Shown piece after piece: positions 34,447-49,593 of a DNA stretch of 64,000 nucleotides (position 1 is the stretch's first letter; each line of letters starts with the position of its first letter). The stretch comes from Streptomyces sp. NBC_01335. Its GTDB lineage: Bacteria > Actinomycetota > Actinomycetes > Streptomycetales > Streptomycetaceae. The notes below the pieces were generated by a model. The model did no database searches, was not told where the DNA came from, and saw only the letters and a program-made list of their open reading frames with translations. The stretch spans positions 744,001-808,000 of the forward strand of contig NZ_CP108370.1 of NCBI RefSeq assembly GCF_035953295.1, read 5' to 3'. Both the position numbers and the translations under genes were made by a program.

Positions 34447-35956
34447 GAGATCGCCTCGTCGTCCAGAAGCCGGTGCAGTTCGCGTTTGAGGACCTTGCCG
34501 CCCTCGTTGCGGGGCAGGGAGTCGCGGAAGAGGAACCGGGCCGGGAGCTCGTGCGCCGCCAGCCGGTCCAGCAGGAAGGAGCGCAGCCCGGGGACGTCCA
34601 GCTCGCCGTGCCGCGGTACCACCACGGCCGCCACCACACTGCCGAGCACCGGGTGCGGGATCCCGAAGGCCGCGGCATCGGCGATCTCGGGATGGGCGTG
34701 CAGGGCGTTCTCCACCTGGATCGTGGAGACCTTGTACGCCCCGGACTTCACCACATCGCGCTCCCGGTCCAGCAGGTGGAGGTAGCCGTCGTCGTCCAGC
34801 ATCCCGAGGTCGCCCATCCGCACCCACCGGCCCTGGAAGACGTCCGTGCGGCTTCCCTCCGGTCCGAGGTAGGAGCGGGGCGAGGCGGGAGAGCGCAGCC
34901 AGATCTCACCGGCCTCGCCGGCGGGAACGGGGCGGCCCTCAGGGTCGGTGATCCGCAGCTGGTCGAGCGCGGCCGGCAGGCCGGGCGAGCCCGGACGGCC
35001 GGGATCGAAGAGAAGGGTGATCTGTGCGGGCGCGGCCTCGGTGGAGGTGTAGTAGTTGACGATCTGCGCACCCTCGAAGACCTGCGACAGGCGCAGCGCG
35101 ACGGGCTGCGGCAGCGCCGCGGCGGTGGAGCCGACCAGCCGGACCGAGCTCAGGTCGCAGCGCGACAGGGCCGGGGAGGCCAGCAGTTCGATGGCGGTCG
35201 CCGGCACCAGGAACACGCTGCCGACCGTGTGCTCCTCGATCAGCCGGGCGAACCGCAAGGGGGTGAACTGCGGGGCCGCGACACCGGTGGCTGCCGCGTT
35301 CAGGCAGTTGACGAGCATCGTCTGGCCGGCGTTCGTCCCTATGGGAAAGCTGTGGAGGAAGGTACGGGAGTGCCGCAGCGGCCTGCGTCGTTCGTCGAGG
35401 GTGCACCCGTGGGCCAGGTTGGCGTGGGTCGCCCGAACACCCTTGGGCAGGCCGGTGGTGCCGGAGGTGTAGAGGTACTGCGCGGGCGCGCCGGGAGCGG
35501 GCAGCGTGATGTCCGGCGCCTCCTCGCCGGCCTCGGCCTCGATCAGGTCGCCCGGCGCCGCCCACACCCCCTCGGGCAGCCGTGGCGGCGGTCCGTCCGA
35601 CGCGTGCAGGACGGCGACCGCCCGGCAGTCGCTCAGGACGTGCGCGGCGGCGGCCGGTGCCATGCGGTCACTGAGCGGTACGGCGACCCCGCCGGCCCGC
35701 AGAACCGCGCAGTAGGCGACGGCGTACTCCGTCCAGCGGGTACTGCCGTACCACAGCCCCACCGGCTCACCGGGGCCCAGCCCGCGCGCGAGGAGGCCTG
35801 CGGCGAGGGCGGCGGAGCGGCGCTGCCAGCTGCCGAAGTCGAGGCTGCTCCCGCCGTTGTGCAGCGCGGTGCGGCCGGGGTGGAGTGCGGCCCGGTGGGC
35901 CAGCACCTCCAGCAGGGATCCGGGAGGCGGCGCGGCGGCCGCGCGCCGGGGCGCGG

Positions 35957-35960
<4 letters not shown>
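34443..35960 (-). CDS. Acyl-adenylate/acyl-CoA ligase (starter-acid activation)
   Basis: A 505-residue ANL-superfamily ligase. The motifs are regular: [11 protein letters not shown] near residue 170, [11 protein letters not shown] in the A5 position, [18 protein letters not shown], then SGAYKVS and [14 protein letters not shown] with the C-terminal Lys. It lacks the NRPS A-domain core signature, so it probably activates a fatty, aromatic or other carboxylic acid. Within the operon the likely acceptor is the free carrier protein, giving an N-acylated peptide. The GTG at 35960 overlaps the NRPS-MFS stop as GTGA, and its own stop overlaps the next NRPS start as ATGA. The acid cannot be predicted. 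Confidence 0.88.
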
Positions 35961-41658
<5,698 letters not shown>

Positions 41659-41662
<4 letters not shown>

Positions 41663-44600
41663 GACGGCGAACCGGTTCCTTCCAGGGAGTCGTCACCGGC
41701 GGACAGGAGGCTCGCGGCCTCGTCGTCCGAGAGGGCATCGATTTCGGCCACCAGGGCGGCTTCCACCGCTTCGGCGAAGGCTGCGGCCGTCCGGTGGGTG
41801 AACAGGGTGCGCAGGGCGACGGTGAGGTCGACGGTCGCCCGGATCCGGGCGATCACCCTGGTGGCGAGCAACGAGTGCCCGCCGAGGTCGAAGAAGTCGT
41901 CCATCGCCCCGACCCGGTCGATGCCGAGGACCTCGCGCCAGATGTCCGCGACGAGTTCCTCCGCCTCGGTGCGCGGGGCCACGTACGCCTCGCGCAGCGC
42001 GGGGCGCTGGTCGGGTGCGGGCAGGGCGGCGCGGTCGAGCTTCCCGTTGGGCGTGAGCGGCAGCCGCTCCAGGACGAGTACGGCGTTGGGCACCAGGTGT
42101 GCGGGGAGGGACGCGGCGAGCGCGGCCCGCAGGGCGGAAGGGTCGAGGACCTCGCCGCCGGGGGCGGTGCCGGGGGCGGTGCCGGTGCCGGGGGCGGTGT
42201 CCGCCACGGCTGCGGGGTCGCCCTGGGCGGTGCCCGCGTACGCGCCCGCAGGACCGGCGGGCCCTGCGGAACCGGCGGAACCGGCGGACCGGGTGTCCGC
42301 CCCAGCATGGAGGAGGCCGGCACCGGGAGCGTGCGGGCCCTCGGCGGGAACTGCCGGGACCACGTATCCCACCAGGGCGTCCCCCCGGGCGACGACCACC
42401 GCCTCCGCGACCCCCGGCTGCCGCATCAGCGCGTTCTCGACCTCGCCCGGCTCCACCCGGTAGCCGCGCACCTTGACCTGGCCGTCCAGACGGCCGAGGA
42501 ACTCCAGCGCGCCGTCGTGCCGGTGCCGGACGAGGTCACCGGTCCGGTAGCGGCGGGACCCGGGCGGTCCTTCGGGATCGGGAACGAAGACCCGGGCGGT
42601 GGCGCCGGGTCTGCCGGTGTATCCGTGACTCACCCCCGCGCCGCCGATCAGCAGTTCCCCGGGGGTGCCGGGCGGGACAAGGCCGCCCCGCGCGTCGCAT
42701 ACCGTCACATGGACCCCGCCGATCGGTGCGCCGATCGGCGGTCGGGTACGGCTGTCGGCCGCCGAGAGGTCGGCGGTCGTCGCGATGATCGTGGTCTCGG
42801 TGGGGCCGTAGGAGTTGACGAGCCGTACCCGGTCCCCGAACCGGGCCCGCCAGGCACCGACCGCGGTGGACCTCACCTGGTCGGCGCCCAGGATCATCAG
42901 CCGCAGCGAGTCGGGCCATGCCACCGCGTCCAGGTCGCCGACCAGTTGGTGCCAGTAAGGGGTGGGCAGGTCCATGACCGTGACGTCGGCGGTGAAGGCG
43001 TGGCCGAGCTGGTCGGGCAGGGCGGCACCGGCTTCGGCGACGACCAGGGTGGCGCCGGCGGCCAGCGCCGGGAAGAGTTCCTCGGCGCTGGTGTCGAAGC
43101 TGAGCGAGGCGCCGTGCAGGACGCGGTCGGTGTGCGTGATGCCGTAGCCCTCACGCATCCACCGGACCCGTTCGGCGAGTGCGTGGTGCGGCACGAGCAC
43201 GCCTTTGGGGGTGCCGGTCGAACCCGAGGTGTAGATGACGTAGGCAGGATCGTGGGGACGGACGACAGGAAGAACGGCGGCAGGGGAACTGCCGGACCCG
43301 CCCGGAGCACCGGTCCGTTCGCCCCCGCGGGCCGTGTCCGTGTCCGTGCTCGCAGGATCGCCGAAGGCGTCCTGCCCGTCGGCGGTCAGCGTCCGCACGC
43401 CTTCCGGAACCTCGCGCGATCCTGCCCGGCCGGATGTGAGGACGATCCGGGTTCCACTGTCCTCGATCATGAAGGCGATCCGGGCCGGCGGGTAGTCGGG
43501 GTCGAGCGGCACATACGCCGCACCGGCCCTCCAGGCGGCGAGCATCGCCACGACCGCGCGCGGGCCGCGCGGCAGGAGAACCCCGACGGTGTCCCCCTGC
43601 CGAATCCCGTGGGCCGCCAGCCGCACGGCCAGCCGGCCGGCTTGCGACCAGAGGGTGGCGTAGTCGAGTGACTCGTCGCGTCCTCGCAGCGCGGTCCTGT
43701 CGGGTCCGTTGCGCACCGCCTCCTCGACGGCGGCGAGCACGGTCGGCGGTCCTGCGGCCAAGGCCGGTCCCCGGCCCCGTTCCCGGAGGGCCGCGAGCTC
43801 CGACGCGTCCGGCATCGGCAGCCGGCGGACCGGCGTGTCCGGGTCGGCCACCGCCGCCCGCAGCAGCGTCTCGAACCACCGGCCGAGCCGAGCCGCCCAT
43901 GCGGCGTCGATGAGGTCCGTCCGGTAGCCGAAGACGGCGACGACGTCCTCGCCGTCCCGCCGCACGTCCAGGGTGAGGTCGAACTTGCAGGCCTCCATGC
44001 CCGGGTCGAGCTCGGTGCAGGAGAGGTCGGCGAACGGTGTGGCACGCAGCAGCCCTGCGTCCTGGGTGTGAACGGTCAACAGAGTCTGGAACAGCGGCGT
44101 CCGCCCCGGATCACGGTCCAGGCGCAGGGATTCGACCAGACGCTCGAAGGGGATCCGTTCGTGGGTGAAGGCCCCGAGGACGGTGCTGCGGGCCCGGCGC
44201 AGCAGATCGGCGAACCCGGGGTCGCCGGAGAGGTCGGAGCGCAGCACCAGCGTGCGCGAGAAGTAGCCGATGACCCGCTCGGCCTCCGGGTCGGTGCGGC
44301 CTGCGGTGGGGACGCCTATGCAGAAGTCCTCCTGCCCGGTGCAGCGGTGGAGGACCGCCTGGTAGGCGGCGAGCAGGACCATGAACGGAGTACAGCGCCG
44401 GGCACGGGCCAGCTCGTCCACCACGGGCCCGGCGCCGGTGATCACCTGCGTGTGGAAAGCGCCGTGCGTGGAGGGCTGTTCGGGTCGCGGCCGTTCGAGG
44501 GGGAGCTCAAGGGCGGGGGCGTCGGCAAGGCGCTCCTGCCAGTAGGCGAGTGCTTCGCGGGTCTGCGGTCCGTCCGCCTCCCGTGCCTCCGCGGCGGCCT

Positions 44601-45123
44601 GCGCGCGGTAGGGGGGCGGCAGGGGGAGACCGGTGGCGCGACCCTGCCGGTGGGCGGTGTAGTGCGCTGCCAGTTCGTCGCGGAGGATGTTGAGCGACCA
44701 GCCGTCGGCGACGATGTGGTGCAGGACCACGCACAGGACGTGCTCGCTGTCGCCCGTCCGGAAGAGGGACACCCGCAGCGGAGGCCCTTGCCCCAGGTCG
44801 AAGCCACGGTTGGTGCGCTCGGCCAGCAACGCTTCCAGCCGGTGGTTCCCGGCCCTCAGGTCAAGGTGCTCGATGGCCACCGGAGCGGGCGCGGCGACCA
44901 CCACGGCGGGGGCGCCGTCCTCGTCCGGAAAGCGCATGCGCAGCGACTCGTGCCGGGCCACCACCTCGTCGAACGCGGCCCCGAGGGCCGACTGCGCCAG
45001 ATCACCGGTCAGCCGCAGCACGAGGGGGATGTTGTACGAGGGGTCGTCCGGCTCCAGCTGGTGCAGAAACCACAGCCGTCTCTGCCCATGGGTCATGTCC
45101 GGACACAGAACTGGAACACTCAT
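41659..45123 (-). CDS. NRPS module C-A-PCP, probably a basic amino acid
   Basis: A 1154-residue module and the first gene of the operon. The C domain (about 10-430) has HHIVADG near 134. The A domain has [10 protein letters not shown] near 633, [18 protein letters not shown] and [10 protein letters not shown]. The PCP has [12 protein letters not shown] near 1078. Specificity residues read by eye are D-T-E-D-I-G-S-I-I, near the D-A/T-E-D-I/V-G-T/S-V-V family seen for lysine or beta-lysine; a basic residue is likely but not proven. The A domain carries a low-complexity insert of about 60 residues rich in Ala, Gly, Pro and Thr (about 920-985) before the last core motif. The ATG at 45123 follows GGGGGAG. 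The stop overlaps the NRPS-MFS start as ATGA. Confidence 0.92.
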
Positions 45124-45343
45124 CGGGCTCCCCCGGGCGCGCACGCCGCAGGGCGTGATGAGCGGATGCTTGAGATCGAGCAGAACGAACGATGAGCGGG
45201 ATCCAGGCGGTACGAAGGCACTGGGTCGTGTCGTCGAACCGCCGTCTGCCGGGCGGCCTTGGCACGCACGGCCCGGCCTCCGGCCGAACGACGGTACTTT
45301 GACGACACGCCCTGGATCCGGCGACGTTGAAGCCGACGAGATC

Positions 45344-45359
45344 AAGCCAAACTTGGCTT
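45344..45359. promoter_or_regulatory. 16-bp palindrome, likely operator of the NRPS operon
   Basis: AAGCCAA-AC-TTGGCTT is a perfect 7-bp inverted repeat. On the minus strand it lies just after the -10 box, about at +5 to +20 of the predicted transcript, the usual place for a repressor site. It does not look like an iron-box sequence. No regulator gene is beside it in the window. Confidence 0.55.
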
Positions 45360-45370
45360 CAGATGTTTCG

Positions 45371-45399
45371 ATGTTATGAACAGCACACGTGCGAGTCAA
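45371..45399 (-). promoter_or_regulatory. Promoter of the seven-gene NRPS operon
   Basis: Read leftward, TTGACT (45394-45399) is followed after exactly 17 bp by TAACAT (45371-45376), close to the vegetative consensus. Transcription would start near 45364, giving a leader of about 240 bases to the first NRPS start. The surrounding DNA is AT-richer than the genes. Confidence 0.65.
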
Positions 45400-46046
45400 T
45401 ACAACTTCCTTATTCACGAACGGAATTGGGCACTCCAGTCCGCTGCTCGCTCCCGGCCGCGAGAGGGCCGGATCAACGCGTCCGCAGCCGCCGACGTGAT
45501 CGAACGCGCAGGTGAGGGCCCGCGTCCTCCGCGCCGGGGCGGAGTCCTGCCGCACCGCCCGGGCCCGACGATGCCGCGGAAGTCGCATCCGTACGGGCGC
45601 TTGAGGAGCTCACCCCTGCGCAGGCAGCAGCCGTGCGGCGTGCGGCACGCCGCACCCGGAGCGGTAACCGGGCGTTCCAGGGCGAAGAGGGCGGGGAGTT
45701 TTCGGCGAACCGTCGCGGGTGAGCGGGATGGCCACGCGGTTCCGTACGGCGACGCGGGAGCTGCCGGGTGGCGCGGTCGTCGATGTCGCATGCAGTCGCT
45801 CTTCAGCCATGGCTCGATTCGAAGGGCCCGATAACGGCTGGCACGTGATGCCGGTGCGGTGGTCAAATCGGCACCGGAGTCGCCCCGTCGGCCATACGCG
45901 CACTCCCGGGGGCCGGGTGCCTCGCTTGAGGCGACGGAGCGGGAGCCCGTCCGCAGAGCGCGGGCCCGTTCGCTTCGTCGAGTGCCAGAAGCAGCACGCA
46001 ACACGCAGCACGCAGCACGCAGCAACAAAGGGGGATGAACAGCCGA
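45400..46046. other. Gene-free stretch between divergent transcription units
   Basis: No open frame here has a convincing start, ribosome-binding site or family resemblance on either strand. It contains the upstream side of the NRPS operon promoter and, just before the FG-GAP gene, a short heptamer repeat. No rightward promoter could be fixed. Confidence 0.5.
45994..46021. repeat. Four tandem heptamers
   Basis: GCACGCA, ACACGCA, GCACGCA and GCACGCA stand head to tail in the presumed leader of the FG-GAP gene, 25 bp before its start. One unit differs by a base. It may be a slippage repeat or affect translation. No function is evident. Confidence 0.7.
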
Positions 46047-48101
46047 ATGAAGAGACCCACGGTCATGGTCTGCGCCGCTGTCGTGTGTGCCCTGCTCGGT
46101 CTGCAGGCGAGTGGCGGCAGCGCGAGCGCCCACGTGCGCGGCGAGCCGGTGGCGGTCGCTCCGGCCGGGGGCGCCGCGGGCGGAGTCACCGAACTTCCCC
46201 AGGTCAGCGACGTGGCTCCCGAGAGCGCCGACGCGGCAGACGGCGGGGCACGCGTGGCCACCGTTCGGGCAGTTGCCGGGAGGGGCCCCCGTCACGACTA
46301 CAACCGTGACGGCCGGAGCGACATGGTGTCCTGGTACGACTACTCGGACGGCAGCGACGCCATGCACACCTTCGCAGCCGGCCCCGACGGCGGCCTGTCC
46401 GCGCCCCTCAAGGCGTGGGAGACGACCGAGGGCAACTACTGGGCCGAGCACATGAAGTACGTCACCGGTGACTTCAACGGCGACGGGACGGGTGATGTCG
46501 CCGCCTTCTACGGCTACGACGACGGCAAGGTCTCCCTGTTCACCTGGCTCGGCAAGGGGGACGGGAGATTCGGCACCCGCCTCACCTCCTGGACGGCGGA
46601 CCCTGGCAACTGGACCTTCGACGCCATCACCGCCGAGGCCGGGGACTTCGACGGTGACGGCCGCGACGACATCGCCGCCTGGTACGACTACAGCAACGGC
46701 GACGACAAGCTGTTCACGTTCCTCGCCCGGACCGACGGCGGTTTCGGCAGTCCCTTCTCGTCCTTCGCGCGCACCGCAGCCGACGGGTGGGAGGTCGGCC
46801 GCATGAAGTTCGCCACCGGCGACTACGACGGCGACGGCCGCGACGACCTGGGTGTGCTGTACGGCTATGCCTCCGGCACCGTGACGCTGATGTCCTTCAC
46901 GGGCGGACCCGGTGGCGGATTCGCCGAGCCGGTCCGCGGCTGGGAGTCCACCACCGGCTGGACGTTCAGCCGGGCGACCGTGCATTCCGGTGACTTCGAC
47001 GGTGATGGTCGTGACTCCATCGCCGCCTGGTACGACTACGCCGACGGGCACGACGCTCTGATCGGCTTCGACCTCGACACCGAAGGCAGGTTCGGCCATC
47101 GCCGCGAACTCCTGAACAGGCCGGCGGGCTGGTACGAACGGTCCCGTATGAAGATCGTCACCGGCGACTACAACGGTGACGGCCGCGACGACCTCGCCAC
47201 GGTCTACGGCTACACCGACCTCCGGTCGGGCACGGTGAAGACCATCACCTTCACCGCCCAGTCGGACGGAACCCTCGCCGGTGACCTGCACGGCTGGGAA
47301 ACCGAGACAGGCTGGACCTTCGACAGGATGCGTCCGATCGAGCGCCACTCGGAAGGTCTGCCGGTCTGCCCGACGATCTTCGGGCACGGCGGCTATCCGA
47401 CGGGTGCCAACGCGTGGGAGCGGGACCAGGTTCGCCAGCCGAACCACCCCACAGGGCTTGCCCAGCAGAAGAGCTGGGGAGCGGCCGGCGTGGAGGCCGA
47501 CCTTCAGCTCACCAAGGACGGCACCAAGGGTGTGATGTGGCACAACACGTCGACCCGAGGCCTGACGGGGCCGAATGCCGACGCGAACGCGATCTGGTGG
47601 GCCACCGGAGCCGACCAGCTCAAGGGCCGGACCATCGACCAAGGCCCGTACAAGGGCGAGACTGTGTACACCTTCCGGGAATGGCTCGACAGCGCCAAGA
47701 GCCAGAACATGGCCGCCCTCGTGGAACTCAAGGGAGAAGCCGGGCAGTCACTCCTCAACAATGACGCCTCGATCCGCGAGACCGCGTGGAACGAGGTCAT
47801 CGCCCCCATCAAGGAACGGATCGCCTCCCAGCAGATCATGATCTACACGGGGAGCGACAACGTCGGCCTGAAGGCCGAACTCGAGAAGCGGATCGAGGCG
47901 GCGGGCCTCGGTGCCACGCTCAGGAACCACCCGCGCTGGGTCGACGGGATCGGCTGGGAGGAGCCGGCCCCTGCCGCCTCCGGCAACTACGCGACCTGGC
48001 TGAACAGGCTGAACCGGTACGGCCTGCCGACCACCTCGGTGCCGATGGCCACCACCTGGCCGAAGGAACTGAAATCCTGGCTGAGCGGCAGGTGCGTCTG
48101 A
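46047..48101 (+). CDS. Secreted FG-GAP/VCBS-repeat protein with GDPD-like domain
   Basis: A 684-residue exported protein. The Sec signal (MKRPTVMVCAAVVCALLGLQ) probably ends at GSASA. Residues about 85-425 contain repeated units built on DFxGDGxxDxxxxYxY, as in DYNRDGRSD, DFNGDGTGD and DFDGDGRDD. These Ca-binding loops form a beta-propeller in FG-GAP/VCBS proteins. The C-terminal 240 residues resemble a glycerophosphodiester phosphodiesterase: GHGGYPTG in place of GHRG, VEADLQLTKDG with the acidic pair, then VMWHNTSTRG with the second His. The ATG at 46047 is chosen over 46035 because GGGGG stands a proper distance before it. It may bind a surface glycan or hydrolyse a phosphodiester. Confidence 0.82.
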   Translation: MKRPTVMVCAAVVCALLGLQASGGSASAHVRGEPVAVAPAGGAAGGVTELPQVSDVAPESADAADGGARVATVRAVAGRGPRHDYNRDGRSDMVSWYDYSDGSDAMHTFAAGPDGGLSAPLKAWETTEGNYWAEHMKYVTGDFNGDGTGDVAAFYGYDDGKVSLFTWLGKGDGRFGTRLTSWTADPGNWTFDAITAEAGDFDGDGRDDIAAWYDYSNGDDKLFTFLARTDGGFGSPFSSFARTAADGWEVGRMKFATGDYDGDGRDDLGVLYGYASGTVTLMSFTGGPGGGFAEPVRGWESTTGWTFSRATVHSGDFDGDGRDSIAAWYDYADGHDALIGFDLDTEGRFGHRRELLNRPAGWYERSRMKIVTGDYNGDGRDDLATVYGYTDLRSGTVKTITFTAQSDGTLAGDLHGWETETGWTFDRMRPIERHSEGLPVCPTIFGHGGYPTGANAWERDQVRQPNHPTGLAQQKSWGAAGVEADLQLTKDGTKGVMWHNTSTRGLTGPNADANAIWWATGADQLKGRTIDQGPYKGETVYTFREWLDSAKSQNMAALVELKGEAGQSLLNNDASIRETAWNEVIAPIKERIASQQIMIYTGSDNVGLKAELEKRIEAAGLGATLRNHPRWVDGIGWEEPAPAASGNYATWLNRLNRYGLPTTSVPMATTWPKELKSWLSGRCV

Positions 48102-48150
48102 CGCCCGGACCGAGCACGACGGTGCGCCCGCTCCGCGTACTCGGTCCGTC

Positions 48151-48181
48151 CGCCCTTGAGGGCTGACAGCCCTCAAGGGCG
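48151..48181. terminator. Strong bidirectional hairpin
   Basis: CGCCCTTGAGGGCT, a 3-base loop GAC, then AGCCCTCAAGGGCG form a perfect 14-bp stem. It sits 50 bp after the FG-GAP gene and 93 bp before the stop of the leftward LacI gene, so it can serve both. Confidence 0.88.
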
Positions 48182-48273
48182 GGCCGTTCACGATGAGGGT
48201 GTCGCCACGGCCTCCGCGGTCCCCTCGGGCACGGCGGAGGTCGGCGTCCCCCCCGCCGCACGAGCCTTCCCCG

Positions 48274-49368
48274 TCAGCGCGGCGTCGCGGCCGCCGCTCC
48301 CTGCACCGGGGCCCGGCCCGGCGCCTGCCGCACCGGCCCGGTGGACTGCCGGATCACCAGGCGGGGTCTGATCAGCAGCGAGCGGCCCGCGCCCGGTTCG
48401 GCCTCGATCCGGGCGCGGAGCTGCTGGAAAGTCTCGGCGGCCATCTCCGGCAGCGGCTGGCGCACCGTGGTCAGGGGCGGCTCGAAGAGGTCGGCGAGAA
48501 GGATGTCGTCGAAGCCGACCACCGAGACGTCGGGGCCGGCCGTGAGTCCGGCGTCCTTGACACCCCGGCAGATTCCGATGGCGCACATGTCGTTGATGGC
48601 GACGAAGGCGGTGGGTGGCCGAGGACCGGAGAGGAGTTCGCGGGCGGCGTTGCGGCCGAGTTCGGCGGCGTCCTTGTCGCCGAACTCGGTCATGGCTGCG
48701 CCCGGCCAGACGACGGCGTCGGCCGGGTCGAGGCCCGCTTCCTCCAGTGCGGCGCGGAATCCGCGCAGTCGCTCGCGGCGGTTGACGCTGCCGACCGATC
48801 CGGAGACGAACGCGAGCCTGCGGTGGCCGAGTTCGAGCAGATGGCGGGTGGCGATCTCCGCGCCCATGGCGTTGTCGACGCTGATGCTGGCGAGCGACGG
48901 CGGGTCGCCGGCCTGTGCGGTGCGGTCGAACGCCACCATCTTGAGCCCGCGGCTGAGCAGCGGCGTCACGTGGTCCAGGGAGGGCAACGAGGAGCAGAGC
49001 ACCACCCCGCTGACCCCGTCGGCGAGCAGTTCCTCGCCGTACTTCAGTTCGCGGGCGGGGTCGCGCTCGCTGTTGCAGAGCAGGACGTGGTACCCCTCCG
49101 CGAGCGCGATGGCCTCCAACTCCCGGGCCAGTGAACCCCAGAAGGGGTTGGCGACGGACGGCACGATGAGACCGATGACCTTGATGCGGCCGGTGCGGAG
49201 CATCCTCGCCGCCCGGTTGGGCCGGTAGCTGAGGCGTTCGATGGCCTGCTCGACCCGGGCGAGCGTGGCCGGCTGCATCCGGTTGGTGCGGCCGTTGAGC
49301 ACGTTGGAGACCGTACTGGCGGAGACCCCGGCGGCCTCCGCGACCTGATGGATCGTAACCCCGTTCAT
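48274..49368 (-). CDS. LacI-family transcriptional regulator
   Basis: A 364-residue repressor of sugar-use genes. The N-terminal helix-turn-helix is TIHQVAEAAGVSASTVSNVLNGR at residues 5-27, followed by a hinge (SYRPNRAARMLRTGR) and a periplasmic-binding-protein-like effector domain with GLIVPSVANPFW and GFDDILLADLFEPPLTTV. The ATG at 49368 follows GGAGG; a longer frame to 49389 is less likely. It is divergent from the ABC importer genes. The shared gap contains two copies of a TGYATCGATTTA element: one just after the importer promoter, one in the repressor's own leader. It therefore probably represses both and responds to an oligosaccharide or sugar. Confidence 0.92.
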   Translation of the reverse strand: MNGVTIHQVAEAAGVSASTVSNVLNGRTNRMQPATLARVEQAIERLSYRPNRAARMLRTGRIKVIGLIVPSVANPFWGSLARELEAIALAEGYHVLLCNSERDPARELKYGEELLADGVSGVVLCSSLPSLDHVTPLLSRGLKMVAFDRTAQAGDPPSLASISVDNAMGAEIATRHLLELGHRRLAFVSGSVGSVNRRERLRGFRAALEEAGLDPADAVVWPGAAMTEFGDKDAAELGRNAARELLSGPRPPTAFVAINDMCAIGICRGVKDAGLTAGPDVSVVGFDDILLADLFEPPLTTVRQPLPEMAAETFQQLRARIEAEPGAGRSLLIRPRLVIRQSTGPVRQAPGRAPVQGAAAATPR

Positions 49369-49401
49369 GCCACCTCCGGTTCGGAACACACGACTGTTTT
49401 A

Positions 49402-49414
49402 GTGTATCGATTTA
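49402..49414. promoter_or_regulatory. LacI-type operator candidate in the regulator's leader
   Basis: GTGTATCGATTTA with an ATCGAT centre, 34 bp upstream of the LacI start. Its near copy at 49507-49519 differs by one base in the shared twelve. This suggests autoregulation. Confidence 0.45.
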
Positions 49415-49474
49415 GTGAAGTCACCATACCTGCCAGGGCGTTAACTTCCCTGAAAACTTCTTGTGTTCCATGTG

Positions 49475-49504
49475 TTGACGTTCTTCCGCAGCCGTTCCTA
49501 GCAT
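49475..49504 (+). promoter_or_regulatory. Promoter of the polysaccharide-utilisation operon
   Basis: TTGACG, an 18-bp spacer, then TAGCAT. The spacing and both hexamers are good for a vegetative actinomycete promoter. Transcription would begin near 49511, inside the operator candidate. Confidence 0.6.
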
Positions 49505-49505
49505 C

Positions 49506-49519
49506 AGTGCATCGATTTA
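49506..49519. promoter_or_regulatory. LacI-type operator candidate at the importer promoter
   Basis: AGTGCATCGATTTA lies directly after the -10 box, so a bound repressor would block initiation. It shares the TGYATCGATTTA core with the site in the LacI leader. Confidence 0.55.
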
Positions 49520-49554
49520 CCAGCACTTCCCAGCCACTGCTGGGTGTCCCCCAC

Positions 49555-49566
49555 TGGATCGATCCA
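49555..49566. promoter_or_regulatory. 12-bp CG-centred palindrome in the importer leader
   Basis: TGGATCGATCCA is a perfect palindrome 28 bp before the binding-protein start. Its ATCGAT centre is the same as in the two operator candidates, so it may be a third, auxiliary LacI site. Confidence 0.4.
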
Positions 49567-49593
49567 CAGACGTGACCTCAAGAGGGGTGCCCC

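Noticed and set aside
45340..45362. Iron-box (DmdR/IdeR) operator suggesting a siderophore cluster
   Set aside because: AAGCCAAACTTGGCTT lacks the TTAGGTTAGGCTAACCTAA pattern, and no catechol or hydroxamate genes are in the operon.
45414..47642. Long leftward open frame (about 740 codons) opposite the FG-GAP gene
   Set aside because: It is a high-GC antisense shadow: no family resemblance, no ribosome-binding site, biased composition, and the other strand carries a clear secreted protein with repeated motifs.
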